A program made the translations under genes and the position numbers. From contig JAUNGB010000038.1 in the NCBI GenBank assembly GCA_030524715.1, forward strand, positions 1-45,932: DNA of 45,932 nt, given 5' to 3'. This document shows positions 1 through 8,142 of the stretch, piece by piece; positions within the stretch are counted from its first letter, which is position 1, and each line of letters starts with the position of its first letter. Source of the DNA: Eubacteriales bacterium (GTDB taxonomy: Bacteria; Bacillota; Clostridia; Lachnospirales; Lachnospiraceae). The notes below the pieces were generated by a model. That model was not told where the DNA came from, ran no database searches, and saw nothing but the letters and a program-made list of their open reading frames with translations.

Positions 1-52
1 GGAACAGCAGCAGTTTGAATGCAAAGTAGCGGAGAAAGGAAGGAATTGATTT

Positions 53-369
53 ATGAGAAAGATATATGTTATTGAATCACAAAAAGGGGGCTGTGCCAAG
101 ACCACAACCACGTTTATCTTCCATTTACTTGTCTGTGGTAGATGCAAAGTTGCGTCTGGAAATGGGGGCAGAAAAGATTTTGGCAGAGGTATTGGAGCCC
201 GGGTGAATGGATACTGCAGAACGAAACCATGTACTTTTTGGCAAAAGTATCGGAAATAAACAGTCAGACAAAAGTATATATCAGATGTGGGATGGCTTCC
301 ACCTTTAATATACGGCAAAGCTTGCAAAAGGAGAAGAGCGCAGCAGTTCCCGTAGTTGACATTTTATAA
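53..369 (+). pseudogene. ParA-like ATPase remnant with scrambled downstream sequence
   Basis: A 68-codon reading frame starts after a good ribosome binding site (GGAAGGAATTGATTT then ATG). Its N-terminus contains QKGGCAKTTTT, which resembles the deviant Walker A box of ParA/Soj partition ATPases (usual form QKGGVGKTTT). After about residue 28 the similarity ends. The sequence then reads better in other frames: one gives a helical stretch containing LRLEMGAEKILAEVLEPG that ends at a TGA (204-206), and another runs 142-369. I read this as debris of a plasmid or integrative element joined by deletions and frameshifts, not a working gene. Only the Walker-like start is recognisable. A strong terminator follows directly. 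A short functional peptide cannot be excluded. Confidence 0.4.
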
Positions 370-418
370 AAACCGTGTATCCGCCATAAAATAATACATG
401 ACGGATACACGGTTTTTG
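368..418. terminator. Bidirectional intrinsic terminator
   Basis: A near-perfect stem (AAAACCGTGTATCCG paired with CGGATACACGGTTTT) is flanked by A-rich sequence on the left and T-rich sequence on the right, so it can stop transcription from both sides. It lies between the ParA-like remnant and the 3' end of the convergent MerR gene. Confidence 0.85.
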
Positions 419-428
419 CGTTATAAAC

Positions 429-827
429 TTATTCTTCTGTCCGAATCAAGTTACTGATATATGGGCGTTTGCCGGAAAGCACCTCATCGTAGAAATTCTG
501 TTTCCAGTCGATATAGGCGACGCTGTCTTCCAGTTCCTGAATGGAAATACGCAGAGCAGCCTGCTTATCAGCGAGCATTTCTTTCCTCTTCGGGATCGTG
601 GATTCACCCTGCAGGCAAAGGGCCAGGTAGTCTTTCATTTCCTGAATACTCATACCACATTTCTTCAGACAGGTAAGATCTTTGATCCATTTTACATCTT
701 TTTCATCGAATACACGGCGGTTGTTATGATCCCGTTTGACATTAGGGATTAATCCTTCATTGCAATAGAATTTTAAGGTTTGGTAGGTCATATCAAGCTC
801 CCGACAGACCTGCATCATCGTATACAT
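429..827 (-). CDS. MerR family transcriptional regulator
   Basis: A 132-residue protein with the MerR architecture. An N-terminal winged helix (about residues 1-70) contains MMQVCRELDMTYQTLKFYCN, where the usual YY.. of MerR is FYCN, followed by an R/V-F wing. A dimerising helix (about 75-125) follows. No C-terminal cysteine cluster is present, so it is not a metal sensor of the MerR/CueR kind. The context matches AdhR-like regulators that respond to aldehydes or electrophiles: it is divergent from an alcohol dehydrogenase whose promoter carries a MerR-type operator. I infer that it controls the dehydrogenase, flavodoxin and DUF4405 genes. The effector cannot be read from the sequence. Confidence 0.88.
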   Translation of the reverse strand: MYTMMQVCRELDMTYQTLKFYCNEGLIPNVKRDHNNRRVFDEKDVKWIKDLTCLKKCGMSIQEMKDYLALCLQGESTIPKRKEMLADKQAALRISIQELEDSVAYIDWKQNFYDEVLSGKRPYISNLIRTEE

Positions 828-883
828 TATTCTTGTCTCCTGTACTATTCACAAATTTTTCACATTAAAATACAAATAAACTA

Positions 884-914
884 TTGACCGATAGTTACTA
901 TCGTAAAATATAAT
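884..914 (+). promoter_or_regulatory. MerR-type promoter with operator in a 19-bp spacer
   Basis: A -35 TTGACC (884-889) and a perfect -10 TATAAT (909-914) are separated by 19 bp, two more than the optimum. The spacer holds a perfect dyad, GATAGT-T-ACTATC (890-902). A stretched spacer with a centred dyad is the hallmark of promoters activated by MerR proteins through DNA untwisting. It points toward the alcohol dehydrogenase, leaving a leader of about 90 nt. Confidence 0.82.
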
Positions 915-1009
915 CGGTTGCAAGAAGCGGTTCAAACAAACGCATTGTAACATGAAAAAAGAAAAAAGACAAGAGTATAAAAGATTAAAATCACAGGAGG
1001 TATTATACG

Positions 1010-2155
1010 ATGAACAAATTTACATTTTCTTATCCCACAAGAGTTTATTTTGGAGAAGGGAGCGCCGCGCAGGCTTTTCAGGCGGAGCTTGGCAAGGTTG
1101 GCGAAACGGTTATGCTGGCCTATGGCGGCGGTTCCATAAAAAAGAACGGCGTTTATGATGAGATGAAAGCCCTGCTTACACAGGCGGGCAAAAAAGTGGT
1201 GGATTTTTCCGGAATTATGTCAAATCCCACCTATAACAAAGTGCAGGAAGGCGCGGCGCTGGCCCGTGAATATCATGTGGACTTTATTCTGGCAGTAGGC
1301 GGAGGCAGCGTGATCGACTGCTGCAAGGTGATTTCCGCGCAGGCTGTGCTGGACGAAGATATCTGGAACATGGAGTACGGGAAAGGAAAATTCCCAACAG
1401 TAGGGATTCCAATGGGCGCGGTTGTGACAGCCTCCGGTACCGGTGCGGAAATGAACGCAGGGGCAGTCATCACTTACGAAGAAAAGAAGTGGAAAGGCCC
1501 CATCTTTGGAACCGCAGCATCCTTTGCCGTTCTTGATCCGGCTTATACCATGTCGGTGCCGCCTATGCAGGTGCTTTCCGGCGCTTTTGATACCCTGAGC
1601 CATGCGATGGAAACCTACCTCGGAAACTCCGATGAGGATAATGTGTCTGATGATGTGGCGCTGGCAGTCATGCGCAATACTGTGGTAAATATGCGCCGCC
1701 TGCTGAAAGACATCAATGATAAGCAGGCCCGGAGCAACCTGATGTGGGATTCAGCTATGGCAGAAAACGGGATTTTGAAATGTGGGCGGTTGACGGACTT
1801 TCAGGCACATCAGATTGAGCATCAGCTTGGAGCCTATACAGATTGTAACCACGGACAGGGGCTTGCAGTGATTCAGCCTGTCTATTACCGGCATATTGTG
1901 AAGGATGCACCGGAGAAATTCACCCGGTTTGCAAAGGTGGTATTCGATGTGGATACCGCAGAAGCGGGAGTGGATGCGCTGGAAAGCTTTATTGAAGAGT
2001 GCGGGCTGCCTGCAAAAATGAGCCAGTTAAAATCCACTGTGGAGATTACGCCGGAGGTACTGCGTCAGGTGGCGGATACCTGCAACATCATTAAATGTAA
2101 TCCACGGCAGCTTGAAAGGGAAGAAATTTATCAGATTCTCACGGAATGTATGTAA
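1010..2155 (+). CDS. YqhD-type NADPH-dependent iron/zinc alcohol (aldehyde) dehydrogenase
   Basis: A 381-residue protein of the metal-containing (group III) alcohol dehydrogenase family, of normal length. The nucleotide-binding region has VGGGSVIDCCK (about 96-106). The metal ligands Asp194, His198, His267 and His281 are all present, in GAFDTLSH, FQAHQIEHQL and CNHGQGLAV. Their numbering coincides with the ligands known for E. coli YqhD. It probably reduces reactive aldehydes or butyraldehyde-like substrates in the cytoplasm. AGGAGG precedes the ATG at a good distance. The next gene, a broken flavodoxin, starts 12 bp downstream, so the two share a transcript driven by the MerR-type promoter. 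An aldehyde-detoxification role is inferred from family and regulator. Confidence 0.92.
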   Translation: MNKFTFSYPTRVYFGEGSAAQAFQAELGKVGETVMLAYGGGSIKKNGVYDEMKALLTQAGKKVVDFSGIMSNPTYNKVQEGAALAREYHVDFILAVGGGSVIDCCKVISAQAVLDEDIWNMEYGKGKFPTVGIPMGAVVTASGTGAEMNAGAVITYEEKKWKGPIFGTAASFAVLDPAYTMSVPPMQVLSGAFDTLSHAMETYLGNSDEDNVSDDVALAVMRNTVVNMRRLLKDINDKQARSNLMWDSAMAENGILKCGRLTDFQAHQIEHQLGAYTDCNHGQGLAVIQPVYYRHIVKDAPEKFTRFAKVVFDVDTAEAGVDALESFIEECGLPAKMSQLKSTVEITPEVLRQVADTCNIIKCNPRQLEREEIYQILTECM

Positions 2156-2167
2156 GGAGGAAATACA

Positions 2168-3010
2168 ATGAAAACAAAAAGAATGTTTGGAATAGTTACG
2201 ATGATAGCGACCTTCCTTGCAGACCATGATTTTTCCGGCAAAACAGTAATTCCTTTCTGTACCAGCGCCAGCGATGACATAGATAACAGTCTTCATATTT
2301 TCAGTGAGCTTTGCCCGGATGCGGAGATTGCAGAAGGACTTACCGCAAATGATCTGAATGATATTGAGCCATGGCTTCAGGGACTTGGACTAAACACAGT
2401 GGAACCTATAGATGATGAAACAGAAAACCCAGAAATTACGGATACGGCGGAAGCAGGAAGCGGTAATATTCTGATTGCATATTTCTCCGTCATGGAAACG
2501 GACGGCGTGGATACTGTGGCCGGTGCGAGCCGCGTGGCAGTGGCCGGCGAGGTTCTGGGAAATAACCAGTACATCGCCCAGATTATTCAGCGTGAGACGG
2601 GCGGCGATCTGTTCTCTATTGAAACCGTGCAGGAGTATCCTACAACCCACGATCCTCTTCTGGAATTTGCCTACAATGAGAAGGCCGATAACGCCAGACC
2701 GGAGCTTGCGACACAGATTGAAAATTCCGACAGCTACGATGTGATTTTCCTGGGTTATCCCAGCTGGAACGCGGACCTTCCTATGCCGCTGTATACCTTC
2801 CTTGAAGAATATGATTTCAGCGGTAAGACCATTATTCCGTTTACGACGCACGGCGGAAGCGGCTTTTCCAGAACCGTTCAGACAATCTCTGAATTGTAGC
2901 CGAATGCAACCGTTATTTCCGACGGACTTTCTATCTCCCGAGACAGTGTATCAGGCGCGGAAAGTGACGTTGTTGATTGGGTGAATGGGCTGAATTTAAT
3001 AACCGAGTAA
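2168..3010 (+). pseudogene. Exported flavodoxin, rearranged and interrupted by a nonsense codon
   Basis: The reading frame begins with a short signal-like stretch (MKTKRMFGIVTMIATF) and passes abruptly into the C-terminal half of a flavodoxin (DHDFSGKTVIPFCTSA, about residues 18-75). A linker rich in D, E and T follows, then a nearly complete flavodoxin domain starting at ILIAYFS (about residue 99). The motif DFSGKT(V/I)IPF occurs twice, at the start and near residue 215. This suggests a tandem-flavodoxin lipoprotein gene that lost the first domain's N-terminal half by deletion. Translation stops at a TAG (2897-2899). Reading through it in frame adds 36 family-like residues (PNATVISDGLSISRDS...) up to TAA at 3008. 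A single CAG to TAG change would explain the stop. It is probably non-functional. Confidence 0.75.
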
Positions 3011-3122
3011 CAATAACAGATGAGAACTTGCCATGATGTTGAGGCTTGCTGCCTCGGCAGCAGCCAGCAGATTGGCCGGTGTTCCCGTGAAAGGATAAGG
3101 CGAGAGAAAGGATGTTGTCTGA

Positions 3123-3818
3123 ATGAAGCCTAAAATGATTGTAAAAATATGCGTAGATATTGTAATGACGATTGCCCTGCTGTTTCTTATGACCTATGAG
3201 CTGGTAGGGCAGGCTGTCCATGAATGGCTGGGGATCGGGATGTTCGTCCTGTTTGTGACGCATCATATCCTGAACCGTAAATGGAGTGGAAACTTTTTGA
3301 AAGGCCATTATACGCCGCTGCGGATATGGCGGACCTTACTGGTGGTTTTGGTATTGCTTTGTATGGCCGGTTCCATGGTCAGCGGTGTGATCCTTTCCCG
3401 CCACGCCCTTTCCTTTCTGCCCATCAGCAGCGGATGCTCCTTTGCCAGAAATTTGCACATGGTCTCCGCTTACTGGGGCTTTGTATGGATGTCCCTGCAT
3501 CTGGGGCTTCATTGGAGCATGATGATGGCAATAGCGAGAAAAGCGTTCCCGAAAGGATCCGCTGCCCGCACATGGGCGCTGCGGATTTTAGCTGTGGCGA
3601 TTGCGGTTTACGGAGCTTATGTCTTTGTAAAACGGGATATTGCAGGCTATATGTTTCTGAGAATCCAGTTTGTATTCTTTGATTTTGAAGAACCGCTGAT
3701 TTTCTTCCTGCTGGATTATGCGGCGGCTATGGGGCTGTTCGTGTTTGCCGGTCATTATTTCGCAGAGCTTTTGAAACGCCGCAGCCGAAAGAGGAAAAGA
3801 GCATCTATTATCTTGTAA
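3123..3818 (+). CDS. DUF4405 family multi-pass membrane protein (possible b-type cytochrome)
   Basis: A 231-residue hydrophobic protein with about five or six membrane segments, near residues 8-27, 33-48, 68-90, 105-125, 150-167 and 192-212. Histidines sit inside or beside segments (VHEWLG, VTHHIL, NLHMVSA, LHLGLHW), as in DUF4405 proteins, where they could bind haem. The family is often next to flavodoxin and aldehyde/alcohol dehydrogenase genes in Clostridia, as here. It lies 112 bp after the readthrough end of the flavodoxin and is probably in the same transcript. AAAGGA lies about 10 nt before the ATG. Its last 11 bp overlap the convergent glycosidase gene. Electron transfer is an inference only. 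Confidence 0.75.
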   Translation: MKPKMIVKICVDIVMTIALLFLMTYELVGQAVHEWLGIGMFVLFVTHHILNRKWSGNFLKGHYTPLRIWRTLLVVLVLLCMAGSMVSGVILSRHALSFLPISSGCSFARNLHMVSAYWGFVWMSLHLGLHWSMMMAIARKAFPKGSAARTWALRILAVAIAVYGAYVFVKRDIAGYMFLRIQFVFFDFEEPLIFFLLDYAAAMGLFVFAGHYFAELLKRRSRKRKRASIIL

Positions 3819-5112
3819 AATACAGAAAATCTCCGCAGGGGCGCTGGGCGCCGCCGATAAGCTTATTCATGACCTTGCCGTTAAAGTACAGGGTAGAGGA
3901 GCCGCCTCCGTCCAGATTGTAGGCGTATTTACAGCCGTAGGACTGGAAGATCGCTACCATATCCCAGTGGTTCAGGCCGGTGTAGCTTCCTGTATTGGTG
4001 ACAAGGAGAACATAGTCGTTGGGCTTGACCATACCGACAGCAGTTCTGGGATAATATTTGGAGGTTTCGGCCCAGGCAGGCTGGGCGTTGCCGTCTTTGA
4101 TCAGGATGGGGCCAAAATTATAAGTATCTTTCACCCCGGCTTTGAGCAGGTCCTTTCCCATAAGGCCCTGAGCGGGAGTGTAGATGGTACCGTCTTTTTT
4201 GACGGCCATGACGCTGTAGCTTGTCATGTAATCGCCATAAAGAGTACCGTTCTTGATGCACATGCCAAGAGGCGAGGGTTTGCCTGTGGCGTAGTCAAAG
4301 GCGCTTCCGTTGACGCCGATGATCCCTCCGTTGGAGGATACGGCGCTGGAGGTGGTCTGCCTGGTTCCGCCGTAGGTTCCATAGGAAAGGGCGGATTTTA
4401 GCTGGGATGCGTTTCTGGTCTTAACATGGGCTATCCAGTAGGAAACGCCGTGAGTGGATTTTTTGCGCAGCTCAATATTTAAGGTAGAGCTGTTGTAGGT
4501 GTAATAATCTCCTGACTGGGTGACTGTGGGCGCAGAAGGCTTTTTGGAGGTTCTCCTGCCGTTGGCGTCCACATAATATTGTCCGATCCAGGTGCTTTTT
4601 GCCATAACTCCGGTGGATTTATTGAAGTAATAATAGTAGCCGTTGATTTTGTGCCATCCGGTTGCCATGGTGGAATTAGAAAGGAAATAATAACGCTTTC
4701 CGTTCTGGCTGAGCCATTTGTTGGCAATAGCTACGCCGGAACTGTTGAAATAATACTTGTATTTGGTTCCCGTTGCCCAGCGGCTGCGGAACATAGCGCC
4801 GTTTTTGCGGTTGTAATAATATTTATTTCCGGAACGTTTCATCCAGCCGGTAAACCGTTTGCCGTCGGCTGTGCTGTAATAATAGTATCCCTTGTACTTA
4901 ATGGAACCGCACAGCAGCCGTCCTTTGGAATCATAGAAATAATAATCGTTCCCGATTTTCTGCCAGCCTGTCTTTTTGGAGGTGATGCTGACCTTGGTGT
5001 TCGATGCTTTTACATAGGCGGAGGCCTGAACAGTAGAAACGCTGGTGAAAGCCAGCAGAAGCATCAGAAGCAGAAGAGGGACTGCCCGGAAAAAATGTGT
5101 CTGTTTTTTCAT
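3808..5112 (-). CDS. Secreted phosphodiester glycosidase with cell-wall-binding repeats
   Basis: A protein of about 434 residues. A signal peptide (hydrophobic core LLLLMLLLAFTS, cleavage near VQASA) is followed by about six aromatic, glycine-rich cell-wall-binding repeats (GWQKIGNDYYFYDSKGR, GWMKRSGNKYYYNRKNG and so on; about residues 45-190). The C-terminal domain (about 200-434) is a phosphodiester glycosidase (NAGPA family). Supporting motifs are GVNGSAFDYATGKPSP, YPRTAVGM and NLDGGGSSTLYFNG. Members act on sugar-1-phosphate diesters of glycans or teichoic-acid-like polymers, and the repeats would hold the enzyme on the wall. I start at the internal ATG at 5112 because GGATGGAG lies six bases before it. 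The upstream ATG (5124) lacks a well-spaced site. Confidence 0.87.
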   Translation of the reverse strand: MKKQTHFFRAVPLLLLMLLLAFTSVSTVQASAYVKASNTKVSITSKKTGWQKIGNDYYFYDSKGRLLCGSIKYKGYYYYSTADGKRFTGWMKRSGNKYYYNRKNGAMFRSRWATGTKYKYYFNSSGVAIANKWLSQNGKRYYFLSNSTMATGWHKINGYYYYFNKSTGVMAKSTWIGQYYVDANGRRTSKKPSAPTVTQSGDYYTYNSSTLNIELRKKSTHGVSYWIAHVKTRNASQLKSALSYGTYGGTRQTTSSAVSSNGGIIGVNGSAFDYATGKPSPLGMCIKNGTLYGDYMTSYSVMAVKKDGTIYTPAQGLMGKDLLKAGVKDTYNFGPILIKDGNAQPAWAETSKYYPRTAVGMVKPNDYVLLVTNTGSYTGLNHWDMVAIFQSYGCKYAYNLDGGGSSTLYFNGKVMNKLIGGAQRPCGDFLYFTR

Positions 5113-5223
5113 AAAAATCTCCATCCTTTATCATCCTTTTATGTAACTGAATAAAGCAACGTTATTGTTCACACCGTAAGTACAGTAATGTATAATTGTC
5201 AGGAATTGCCAGGAAACTGCAAA

Positions 5224-5267
5224 TCCCGTATAAAACGGGTGAAATTGCCGGAAAAATGTGTTATGAT
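5224..5267 (+). promoter_or_regulatory. Hairpin and extended -10 element before the nucleobase permease
   Basis: A small hairpin, CCCGT-ATAAA-ACGGG (5224-5239), precedes an extended -10 element TGT-TATGAT (5259-5267) with no good -35. A purine riboswitch core was looked for in 5113-5357 and not seen. The rest of this 245-bp gap holds nothing recognisable. Confidence 0.4.
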
Positions 5268-5357
5268 ATCATACATGCACAGAGTTGTGCTCCTTTATTA
5301 TATTACCAAAAGAGAAAGCTTTTGTAAAATCAGTTTTCTGAAAGAGAGGGCGAGAGT

Positions 5358-6806
5358 ATGGAGAACAAAAACAAAATCACCGCAACCCCCTATGACCTTG
5401 ACGGACGTCCGCCGTTGAAGCTGGCGATCCCTCTTGGACTGCAGCATGTGCTGGCAATGTTTGTGGGAAATCTGACGCCGCTTCTGATCATCACAGGCGT
5501 GTGCGGCATTGAGTCAGGAGGAAGCCTGCAGGTGGCGCTGCTGCAGAATGCAATGCTGATCGCGGGAATTGTAACACTGGTACAGGTATTTACCATAGGG
5601 CCTGTGGGAGGAAAGCTTCCCATCGTTATGGGAACCAGTTCCGGATTTATCGGCGTCTGCAGAAGCGTGGGAGTTGCTATGGGAAGCAGCGTGACGGCGT
5701 ATGGTGCAATCCTTGCGGCATCCTTTATCGGAGGCCTGTTTGAGACGGTTTTGGGCGGATTCCTGAAGCCGCTGCGTAAATTCTTCCCGGCGGTTGTCAC
5801 GGGAACAGTGGTGTTGTCCATTGGTTTGTCTCTGATCTCTGTTGGGATTGGTTCCTTCGGCGGAGGCAGTTCAGCGAAGGATTACGGTTCTCTTGAGAAC
5901 CTGTTTGTAGGTACCGTGGTTCTTATTGTCATTATTGCACTGAAGCATGGGACAAAAGGATTTACAAGCTTTTCTTCTATTTTGCTGGGAATCATCGTAG
6001 GATATATCCTTGTAGCGGTTATGGCGCTGATCCTGCCGACGACCTTTACCTATGTGGATGATACAGGGGCAACAGTAGAGGCAACTAAAGCATGGGTATT
6101 GAACTGGAGCAAGGTTGCGGACGCGCCCTGGTTTGCGATTCCGAAGATCATGCCTGTAAAATGGGTATTTGACGCCAGGGCGATCGTGCCGATCTGCATT
6201 ATGTTTATCGTAACCGCGGTAGAAACTGTGGGAGATATTTCCGGCATTACAGAGGGCGGACTTGGAAGAGAGGCCACCGACAAAGAACTGTCCGGCGGCG
6301 TTATGTGCGATGGGCTTGGCTCTTCCTTTGCGGCAATCTTCGGCGTGCTTCCCAATACCTCCTTCAGCCAGAATGTAGGTCTTGTTGCCATGAACAAGGT
6401 TGTGAACAGATTCTCTATCGGGATAGGAGGCATTTTCCTCATCGCCTGCGGCCTGTTTCCCAAGCTTGCGGCGCTGATCTCCATTATGCCTCAGAGCGTT
6501 CTTGGAGGAGCTGCGGTAATGATGTTTTCCTCTATCGTTGTCAGCGGTATCCAGCTTATTACCAAGTGGCCTATGACTCCGAGAAACGTAACTATCGTCT
6601 CCGTAGCCCTTGGCGTAGGCTACGGCCTTGGCGCCAATTCTGCTGTGCTGGCGCAGCTTCCGGAAAGCGTAAGCCTGATCTTCGGAGGTTCCGGTATCGT
6701 TCCGGCAGCCCTGTTCGCGATTATTCTTAACGTGGTACTGCCTCCGGATGAGAAGTCAGAGGTAGAAATCGCAGAGGAGATTCTGGCAGAGAAAAAGAAA
6801 AAATAA
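5358..6806 (+). CDS. NCS2-family nucleobase:cation symporter (uracil/xanthine permease)
   Basis: A 482-residue protein of the UraA/XanQ/PbuX family with about 14 hydrophobic segments. Family features are the N-terminal PPLKLAIPLGLQHVLAMF with its conserved QH, the glycine-rich IGPVGGKLPIVMGTSSGF in the TM3 region, and NTSFSQNVGLVAM in TM10. It should import a purine or pyrimidine base with protons. PbuX-like xanthine transport is the nearest guess, but substrate choice cannot be read with confidence. GAGAGGGCGAGAGT precedes the ATG. It stands alone, with a terminator after it. Confidence 0.88.
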   Translation: MENKNKITATPYDLDGRPPLKLAIPLGLQHVLAMFVGNLTPLLIITGVCGIESGGSLQVALLQNAMLIAGIVTLVQVFTIGPVGGKLPIVMGTSSGFIGVCRSVGVAMGSSVTAYGAILAASFIGGLFETVLGGFLKPLRKFFPAVVTGTVVLSIGLSLISVGIGSFGGGSSAKDYGSLENLFVGTVVLIVIIALKHGTKGFTSFSSILLGIIVGYILVAVMALILPTTFTYVDDTGATVEATKAWVLNWSKVADAPWFAIPKIMPVKWVFDARAIVPICIMFIVTAVETVGDISGITEGGLGREATDKELSGGVMCDGLGSSFAAIFGVLPNTSFSQNVGLVAMNKVVNRFSIGIGGIFLIACGLFPKLAALISIMPQSVLGGAAVMMFSSIVVSGIQLITKWPMTPRNVTIVSVALGVGYGLGANSAVLAQLPESVSLIFGGSGIVPAALFAIILNVVLPPDEKSEVEIAEEILAEKKKK

Positions 6807-6833
6807 TGATCGCTGCTGAATAAAGGAAAAACC

Positions 6834-6879
6834 AAAAACTGCTGTGCCGCAGGTGTTGTCCCTGGCACAGCAGTTTTTG
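6834..6879. terminator. Intrinsic terminator after the nucleobase permease
   Basis: A perfect 15-bp stem (AAAAACTGCTGTGCC with GGCACAGCAGTTTTT) with a 15-nt loop. It ends in a T run on the + strand and an A run at its left foot, so it may also serve the convergent genes. Confidence 0.9.
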
Positions 6880-6923
6880 CTTCCAAATTCAGTCGGCGGT
6901 CTTTGTTCTGCTGCGGCCGGCGC

Positions 6924-7106
6924 TTAATAATTAAAGGCCCCTTCATACCGATAGCAATGCTCTTTCTTTTTGGAAAGCTCCTCGCAGACGCTGCACCGGT
7001 CGCAGAATTCCTGCTGGTAGCAGGTGGAACAGACGCAGCCCTTGCATGCGTCCCGGTCATACTCCAGTGTGCAGCTAAAGGGAATTTTCCTGTCTTCTTC
7101 CTTCAT
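6924..7106 (-). CDS. Small cysteine-rich protein
   Basis: A 60-residue protein with ten cysteines, mostly in C-x2-C type pairs (CKGCVCSTCYQ, CDRCSVC), suggesting a metal-bound (zinc or Fe-S) mini-protein. AAAGGAG lies at optimal distance from the ATG, which supports expression. The gene lies 14 bp downstream of the YitT-family gene on the same strand, so they form a two-gene operon. I do not recognise a named family. Similar short Cys-rich proteins are common in Clostridia. Confidence 0.7.
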   Translation of the reverse strand: MKEEDRKIPFSCTLEYDRDACKGCVCSTCYQQEFCDRCSVCEELSKKKEHCYRYEGAFNY

Positions 7107-7120
7107 GAAATCACGCTCCT

Positions 7121-7984
7121 TTAATAGTCCGTCTTATGATAAAATCTTCCGTTGATAAAGTCCGTCTTGATGATATTTACAAAGGCAGTCGGGTCAAGCT
7201 CCGTTACTTTTTTAACCAGGAGCTTTGCTTCCTCACGTGAGACAACAGAATAAATCATACTGGTAGCTTCGTTGGTATAGCAGCCTTTTCCCTCCAAACG
7301 TGTGGCGCTGTGATGGGTAATACTGGAAATTTCTTTGTAAACTTCATCAGGCTTCTGGGTAATAATAAACAGCGTATGTTTTTTGTATCTCTGGTGAAGC
7401 ATCTGGACCACCTGTGTGGATGTAAACTGGAAAATAATGGAATAAAGCGCCTTATCCCAGCCGAATAATAAACCGGCGGCGATCAGCATCAATGCATTGC
7501 CGCAGAGGATATAGTTCCAGATATCCTGTCCTGTTTTTTCGGAAAAATAAATGGCGATAAAGTCCGTTCCTCCGCTGCTGGTGTTGCCGATCAGACAAAG
7601 GCTGACCGCAAGGCCGTTGATCAATCCTCCGAAAATACTGATAAGCAGTGTGTCGTAGGTGATCGGCTGAGGCGAAATGATATCTGTCAAAATACTGGAC
7701 AGAAAAATCACGCAGCAGGAACTTAAGGTAAACTTTTTTCCGATGAATTTCAGGCCGATGGTTACGGGAATTGCATTCAGCACAAGATTGATAAGCGTAT
7801 AAGGAATCTCGATCCCCATAAATTTTTCAAAGATACTCTGAAACAGCAGCGTCAGCCCGTTAAATCCGCCCGGATATAAGCCTCCGGCCCGGACAAAGGT
7901 CTTAATGTTGACAGCAAAAACTACAGCGGCGATGACTGCGCAGCCAAAGCGCTTTACTTCATGGTTCATGCGTATGTTTTTCAA
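7121..7984 (-). CDS. YitT family membrane protein (DUF161 plus DUF2179)
   Basis: A 287-residue protein with about five or six membrane helices in the first 200 residues (DUF161-like repeats, with GGLYPGGFNGLTLL and GNTSSGGTDFIAIYFSEKTG). A cytosolic DUF2179 domain forms the C-terminus (about 205-287; HHSATRLEGKGCYTNEATSMIYSVVSREE). The family is of unknown transport function. The start is a TTG at 7984, since GGGGAGG lies eight bases before it, while the nearest ATG is 15 bp further in with no site of its own. Confidence 0.88.
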   Translation of the reverse strand: MKNIRMNHEVKRFGCAVIAAVVFAVNIKTFVRAGGLYPGGFNGLTLLFQSIFEKFMGIEIPYTLINLVLNAIPVTIGLKFIGKKFTLSSCCVIFLSSILTDIISPQPITYDTLLISIFGGLINGLAVSLCLIGNTSSGGTDFIAIYFSEKTGQDIWNYILCGNALMLIAAGLLFGWDKALYSIIFQFTSTQVVQMLHQRYKKHTLFIITQKPDEVYKEISSITHHSATRLEGKGCYTNEATSMIYSVVSREEAKLLVKKVTELDPTAFVNIIKTDFINGRFYHKTDY

Positions 7985-8142
7985 GATTTTTTCCTCCCCT
8001 CATCCCAGAGGATGTTCGGTTATCTTTGCAGCTTTTTGCTGTTTGCTCCGGACATACTCTAAAAGAAATATCCTGATCATGATTATTTAGTTTTATTTTC
8101 GCGGGCAGCGAGCCAGGCGAACATGCTTACATGTCCGGTTGG

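Noticed and set aside
3011-3122. Riboswitch in the gap before the DUF4405 gene
   Set aside because: A small GGCTTGCTGCC/GGCAGCAGCC hairpin is present, but no known aptamer core was recognised.
5113-5357. Purine riboswitch upstream of the NCS2 permease
   Set aside because: The conserved purine-aptamer core and its flanking stems are absent. Only a small hairpin and an extended -10 are present.
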